Of a stretch of 64,000 nucleotides of DNA, positions 59,513-64,000 are shown piece by piece. How positions within the stretch are numbered: position 1 is the stretch's first letter; every line of letters begins with the position of its first letter. The stretch is taken from the NCBI GenBank assembly GCA_947396885.1, contig OX377201.1, positions 66,314,983 through 66,378,982 of the forward strand. The letters are read 5' to 3'. Source of the stretch: Heligmosomoides polygyrus polygyrus (lineage: Eukaryota > Nematoda > Chromadorea > Rhabditida > Heligmosomidae). A model generated the notes under the pieces. The model saw only the letters and a list, made by a program, of their open reading frames with translations, was not told where the DNA came from and did no database searches. The translations under genes were made by a program, and so were the position numbers.

Positions 59513-60914
59513 GGCGCTATGTGACAACGGAGGGGTTAGCAAAATTCAAAAAAATATATATGCCTAGGTAGACATTTATGTAAGCAATACAAAACCACTT
59601 ACCATTTAACCGGTATGGTCCTCTATGTTGCTTGGGGGGGGGGTCCTCCGAGTGACCTAAGTAACCTAAGCCTGAGGGTTAGAAATTACCTTAAAAATCA
59701 TGCCCAAATCTGTGATTTCGTTGATGCGGAGGAGAGCACAGAACAGATATTCCTCTCCTTAAATTTGCTTCCAGATTTTAGGCAAGGGAAGGGACTCCGG
59801 GGTGTAGGCAATTTAAACACGGGCGCGTAACTCGGCCACACCCCGGAGTCCCTTCCCTTGCCGAAATCTGGATCCCCCCTCACTCCCATCCCTCTCGGCG
59901 CGCCTCCCCCTCCTCCCTCCCTCCCACATCATACACAAGTAAAAAAAAGCGCTATGGTAGTTGGGGGGGTCACCTTGCAAAAAGGGTCACAGACAAAAAA
60001 AAAAGAAACGGTAACACACTGATAGTAAAGGAAACAACCAAACAATGCTATAGCTCTGTTCTGTGCTCTCCTCCGCTGACGCGGAGGAGAGCACAGATTT
60101 AGGCAGGGGAAGGGACTCCAGGGTGTGGCCCGAGTGGCGCACCCGTGCTAGAATTGCCTACATCCTGGAGTTCCCTCCCTTGCCAAATTCGGAACCACGT
60201 AAAACACGGATCTGTAATCGAAAAGCGGAGATAAGACTGCATTCACATTCGCTATATGCAGCTGCCCGCCGCGGCAGGCCATGGTGACCCCCCCCAACCA
60301 CCATAGCGCCAAAAAAAGCTCTAAAAGAACTCTAAACAATAAAACCGCTTGGGATGGTTTTTCGTCGCGCCGTCTCGCGCACTCCACGCCTCCGTTCTCT
60401 CTCCTCGTGCAATATCATCCTCGCTCCAGGGCCCACGTCCGATAGTAGGAGCACGCCCTTTAAATTGCCCGCCGAAGTTCACGGCCGCGGTGTTTTTATG
60501 GTTTTTTTGTTAAGAGTTTTTTTTCTTGTGTATGGTGTGGGAACGAGGGAGGAGGGGTAGGCGTGCCGAGGGAGGTTGGAGCGAGGGGGGGGTGGATTCG
60601 GGAGGAAGGGGAGGCGCGCCGAGGGGGATTCAGATTTGGGCAAGGGAAGGGACTCCGGGGTGTAGGCTATGTAAACACGGGTGCGTAACTCGGCCACACC
60701 CCGGAGTCCCTTCCCTTGCCCAAATCTGTGCTCTCCTCCGCGTCAGCGGAGGAGAGCGCAGAACAGATACTCGGACGACCCCCCCCCCCCCCCAAGCAAC
60801 ATGGAGGACCATTCCGGTTAAATGGTAAGTGGTTTTGTATTGCTTACATAAATGTCTACCTAGGCATATATATTTTGTTGAATTTTGCTAACCCCTCCGT
60901 TGTCACATAGCGCC
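59513..60914. mobile_element. Foldback element FB4 with 8-bp target duplication
   Basis: GGCGCTATGTGACAACGGAG at the left is mirrored exactly at the right end. The arms run about 130 bp, through GCTTACATAAATGTC, ACCATTTAACCGG and poly-G/poly-C blocks. GATAATTT is duplicated on both sides (59505-59512 and 60915-60922). The interior has nested hairpins at 59772-59870 and 60632-60727. Probably MULE-like or hAT-like and non-autonomous. Confidence 0.87.
60632..60727. repeat. Near-perfect palindrome inside FB4
   Basis: AGATTTGGGCAAGGGAAGGG then ACTCCGGGGTGT is exactly mirrored after a 32-base loop, giving arms of 32 bp. A close relative at 59772-59870 and decayed ones at 60095-60185 and 51950-52030 share the ACTCCGGGGTGT core. 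Next to it, GCTCTCCTCCGC is paired with GCGGAGGAGAGC. Confidence 0.9.
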
Positions 60915-61149
60915 GATAATTTTAAGGCACTCTTATCTCCACTCTTCGATCACAGATCCGCCTTTTATTTACTTCCGCACTGGGAAGGAGGGAAAGCGGA
61001 GCCTGCCGATACGTATCTCACAAACATGGCTGCAGTTCTCGGCGAGAGCCTGGAATAGTCGGAGACACTTATGGAACTGTTTCCCCAAACACAAGCACCA
61101 TTTCTTATTGCAGAATACTCTTCCTAATGAAAATAGAGCAGGATCCGAT

Positions 61150-61860
61150 ATCCGAGATACAACTAACCTTCGAGGTGAATGACGTTGCACCACCGGGGCG
61201 GGGCACCCGTAGCTGGAAGGAATCGTGAATCAATGAGCTTCGGTACTAGGGAACAATTGAATTAAGTGCCCCGGGGCCAGGTCGAGCAGATCAAAACCCA
61301 CAGAGCTCTACAAAGGGTGCCAGTTCTTGGGTAGTCGCGATGCACTCTTCCTTGCGATTAACCTGCGGATCCTTCGTCACAATTCAAAGTGCCTCTAGCA
61401 TCCTGAGCGCCGAAATGTCGCTTTCGCGCGCCATGATCGAAACGGACACCTGAACCATCGTGCCCCCATGGCGTAGGACCCTGTGTTCACCCCAAGGACT
61501 GCGAACGTTGGCTTTTCCAAGGCCGCCCAGGTTCTCTTTGATCCTGACACAAAGGGGTCTGTCCACCTCCCCTATATAGTGCTCCCACACTCATTGCACG
61601 ACACGAGGTAAACCACCCCAGAAGTCATGCAGTCCCCATTTTTCCCACTGGGGCAAACTACGCAGGACGGGGTTGGACACGTGCGATCGTAGATGCGGTT
61701 CTGTATTAACTGTGTCTTCAAGGTTTAATGTAGGAGGAATATCTACAACCCTCACCACGTCTTTGAGATCCGCTCTGCGTATGCATCTGCATATTGCTGC
61801 ACCCACTTCGTCTAGAGATGAAGGGCACACAGAAGGATATATTGCCTTGTACTCGTCGGA
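61150..61860 (-). pseudogene. Penelope-like element, GIY-YIG endonuclease end
   Basis: Minus-strand blocks in order: ICRCIRRADLKDVVRVVDIP (end of RT), GVVYLVSCNECG (first half of the GIY-YIG motif, VVYLV), EHYIGEVDRPLCVRIKENLG (YIG with the catalytic Arg nearby), GEHRVLRHGG, ARESDISALRMLEAL, then VTKDPQVNRKEECIATTQEL. This matches the GIY-YIG domain of nematode Penelope-like elements. Frameshifts at about 61700 and 61588 and stops near 61310 disable it. The RT proper is not present. Confidence 0.82.
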
Positions 61861-63685
61861 ATGGCACCTTCGCTTGCTCCGTCCGTCTCTTCTGTCAACT
61901 TTGGGCTGGTTACCCGTTTCTTTCTGTAATGTTGTGTGACATCTTTAATGAAAGCAATTTTTGCTCACTGTCAGACAATATCGTGGCAGCAGTCCGGATT
62001 CATTACATATATATCCGACATACGACAAAAGTCTAGAACCGGATATCACTCCTGTTATGGGCCCACATATGTAGAGAGCTTTATTGGAGCGATAAATTGT
62101 GCAATCAATAAACCCACATGTCACGTGCCTTTCACGTGATTGTCAAGTTCAAAACGTTAAAAGAAGCATAGCCCAGTTTCATGCGGCCAAGTAGTAAAAA
62201 GTCTGTAACATGCATTCAGACCCCATTAATCAAGTCTGAAATGCAAGTTTTCAGAATAGTGCATGGCGCAATCTTGACTATCGCACGCCGCAGAATCTCG
62301 TTATCTCGTGGTTTCGTGCGGTTCTCAAGCAACTTAAAAAGCATCGCTAGCCGCAAAGTTATAACCTTTCAAACAGCACTGTGCATTTTTAGGATAGTTT
62401 GCATTTATCGCAAGCCATGGTGTGCTTTTCAGTTTTAAACTTTTAAAGAAGCTCAATTAGATCGATACGGCCACTTTATGGAAAATTCTTAACAAGTGTT
62501 CACGTGAAAAACACTCAATCGAGTGTAAAATGCAATATTTTAGACGAGTGCATGGCTCAAGTGCAGCATCCGTCGCCGGCTTTGGGGCGAATGGGCGGTA
62601 ACTGCAATACAAGCATGGAGGTGGAAATAATAGAAAACCTGTTTCAACAGCTGAACAATCTCATCTATAGAAAACCTCTATTTTCCCTAAAGACACGGTC
62701 AAGACGGCTGCAGGTTCCACTCTTCGATTGTTACCATCGCTGGAATTGACATTAGCTTTTCTTTTCGCTTCAACTGGAGAAGTATCTATGTCGCACATGA
62801 TATGCTATATCTGTTTCGAGGAACCGTCTGCCACACATCTGTCCAGGTTGCTTCATTTATGATGGAAATCCCATTTAAGCGGAGTTCTGTAATAGATAGT
62901 TGAACGATTTTCTAAATTCGCTTCAACGATCCATTTTTACAGCAGAAATCTCAATTGCCTGAGGCTGTCCTCCCTCCCCCCAAGACTAAGTTCGAAATTT
63001 ACAAGAGCAGCTGAAAAATAAATAGTCTACTTCCACAAATAATAGTGGAGTTGGTCTTTTGCGCTCCGAAATAACGTTTGAGACCCTTTGTAGCCAACGC
63101 TTTCCTTTTGTGCTGACATCACCCGCAACATTGTAACTGGAAGGAGCACGACAACAGAATCTTTATCAAATTCGATTAAAAAAATGCTCCTAGTCGTATA
63201 GTGATGAAGAAGGCCCTTCTCCATTCTCAACTGCAGGTAGAAAAGGATCACAAAAATGAATATTTAAGAATGTCGGAAACCGGTTTCAGCACAAGTGTCG
63301 TCCCGCGTTTACTTAAAATCTCTATGTTTCCCTTGATGGAACCTAAGAGTCATAGGTCCATTTGCAGTTACATTGACAGATGTCTTAAATGTGTGTAAGC
63401 ATTGTATTATATTTACCTCCGCTGAACACTTCGTCACGTGCACATCACTCCCAACAAATGTTTCTGTATATCCGTAAGAAGAGGCAAGCACAGCGAAGGT
63501 CAAGAATGGAAATATGCACTTTCTTGGTTTTCAGCTTCAGAGGCCATTTTCTAGTACTTTCTGCGGCTATTTCTACTGAGAACTTTACTTATCATACTAT
63601 CGCTACTGCTTGGAAGGAACGCTGACTACTTACATGCCCACCTTCGGTCCTGTCACAGAACAGCTCAGGTCGACGAAGTTCTGGG
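61861..63685. other. Unassigned sequence
   Basis: No gene, repeat family or RNA gene recognised. Short open frames on both strands lack motifs and supporting splice signals. Confidence 0.4.
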
Positions 63686-63715
63686 GTCGGATTCATCAAC
63701 GGCTAACCCGCGGGT
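63686..63715 (+). repeat. Left terminus of GATTCATCAAC MITE family
   Basis: GTCGGATTCATCAACGGCTAA followed by CGCGGGTAT matches the ends of the palindromic MITE at 30300-30463. The other end is not seen before the window ends. Confidence 0.6.
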
Positions 63716-63780
63716 ATACTCAGACACTTGTTGCGTCCGAGCCGCGTCCCATTACCGTCTCGTGAATTTCCTACATCGCG

Positions 63781-63850
63781 GACGGGACGCTAGTCGGACG
63801 CGGACGGGACGCTAGTCGGACGCGGACGGGACGCTAGTGGAACGCGGCTG
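63781..63850 (+). repeat. 22-bp tandem repeat, about three units
   Basis: GACGGGACGCTAGTCGGACG plus CG repeats at 63781, 63803 and 63825, the last decaying into GGAACGCGGC. GC-rich. Confidence 0.88.
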
Positions 63851-64000
63851 AGACGCAAGATGCGGATGAGCTCGCGCGGATTCATTGCTCCCAATCACGT
63901 CCCACTGTGCCATGTGCTCTTGTATCGGACGAGGTTCGCATGTGGGCCAACAACTGCCGGCTTGACGCGTGCTTCGACTTTTTTGTCGGCTCGGTTGCTC

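Noticed and set aside
1..64000. CRISPR arrays, bacterial operons, rRNA genes
   Set aside because: None seen. Tandem repeats present are satellites or microsatellites, and the window is eukaryotic.

Overview
The window reads as nematode nuclear DNA, most likely from a transposon-rich clade V parasite such as a hookworm or other strongylid. This is inferred from a trans-splice-like acceptor before a start codon, short exons with TTTCAG-type acceptors, and mariner, maT, Penelope-like, CR1-like and several RTE-type elements with nematode-type proteins. I see no sign of bacterial or organellar origin.

The only host gene I can support is a split plus-strand gene spanning 1911-35742. Fourteen exons join with compatible phases at every junction and predict about 540 residues: signal peptide, Ser/Thr-rich mucin-like stretch, Asn-glycosylated helical segment, a CUB-like beta region and two Cys-rich EGF-like modules. 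Nearly all exons are below the size a simple ORF scan notices. Its introns, up to about 8.4 kb, are packed with mobile elements. The terminal exon is the least certain part.

Mobile DNA inside the gene: a mariner relic lies just upstream (1-899). Intron 3 (7506-15866) holds three RTE-A copies. The 18.9-26.7 kb region holds ATTCGA-rich elements and four copies of an unnamed repeat. Intron 12 (27046-34888) holds a full-length maT element, an RTE-C copy split by a 3.5 kb hAT-like element with an exact 8-bp target duplication, a minisatellite and a second mariner.

Downstream of the gene (36-51 kb) is a retrotransposon scrapyard: a CR1-like relic, RTE-C with RTE-A nested in its leader, an inverted pair of RTE-A copies sharing the same Penelope-like flank, and a nearly intact second family, RTE-B, whose 5' end folds as an HDV-like ribozyme. 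From 52 to 61 kb there are terminal-inverted-repeat and foldback elements, several with readable target duplications, one nested in another and carrying a tRNA-derived SINE and a 113-bp six-copy tandem array. A Penelope-like GIY-YIG relic (61.1-61.9 kb) and a 22-bp tandem repeat (63.78 kb) close the window.

Family names RTE-A, RTE-B, RTE-C, FB1-FB4 are labels used only here. All identities come from reading motifs and internal comparison; no database search was possible.
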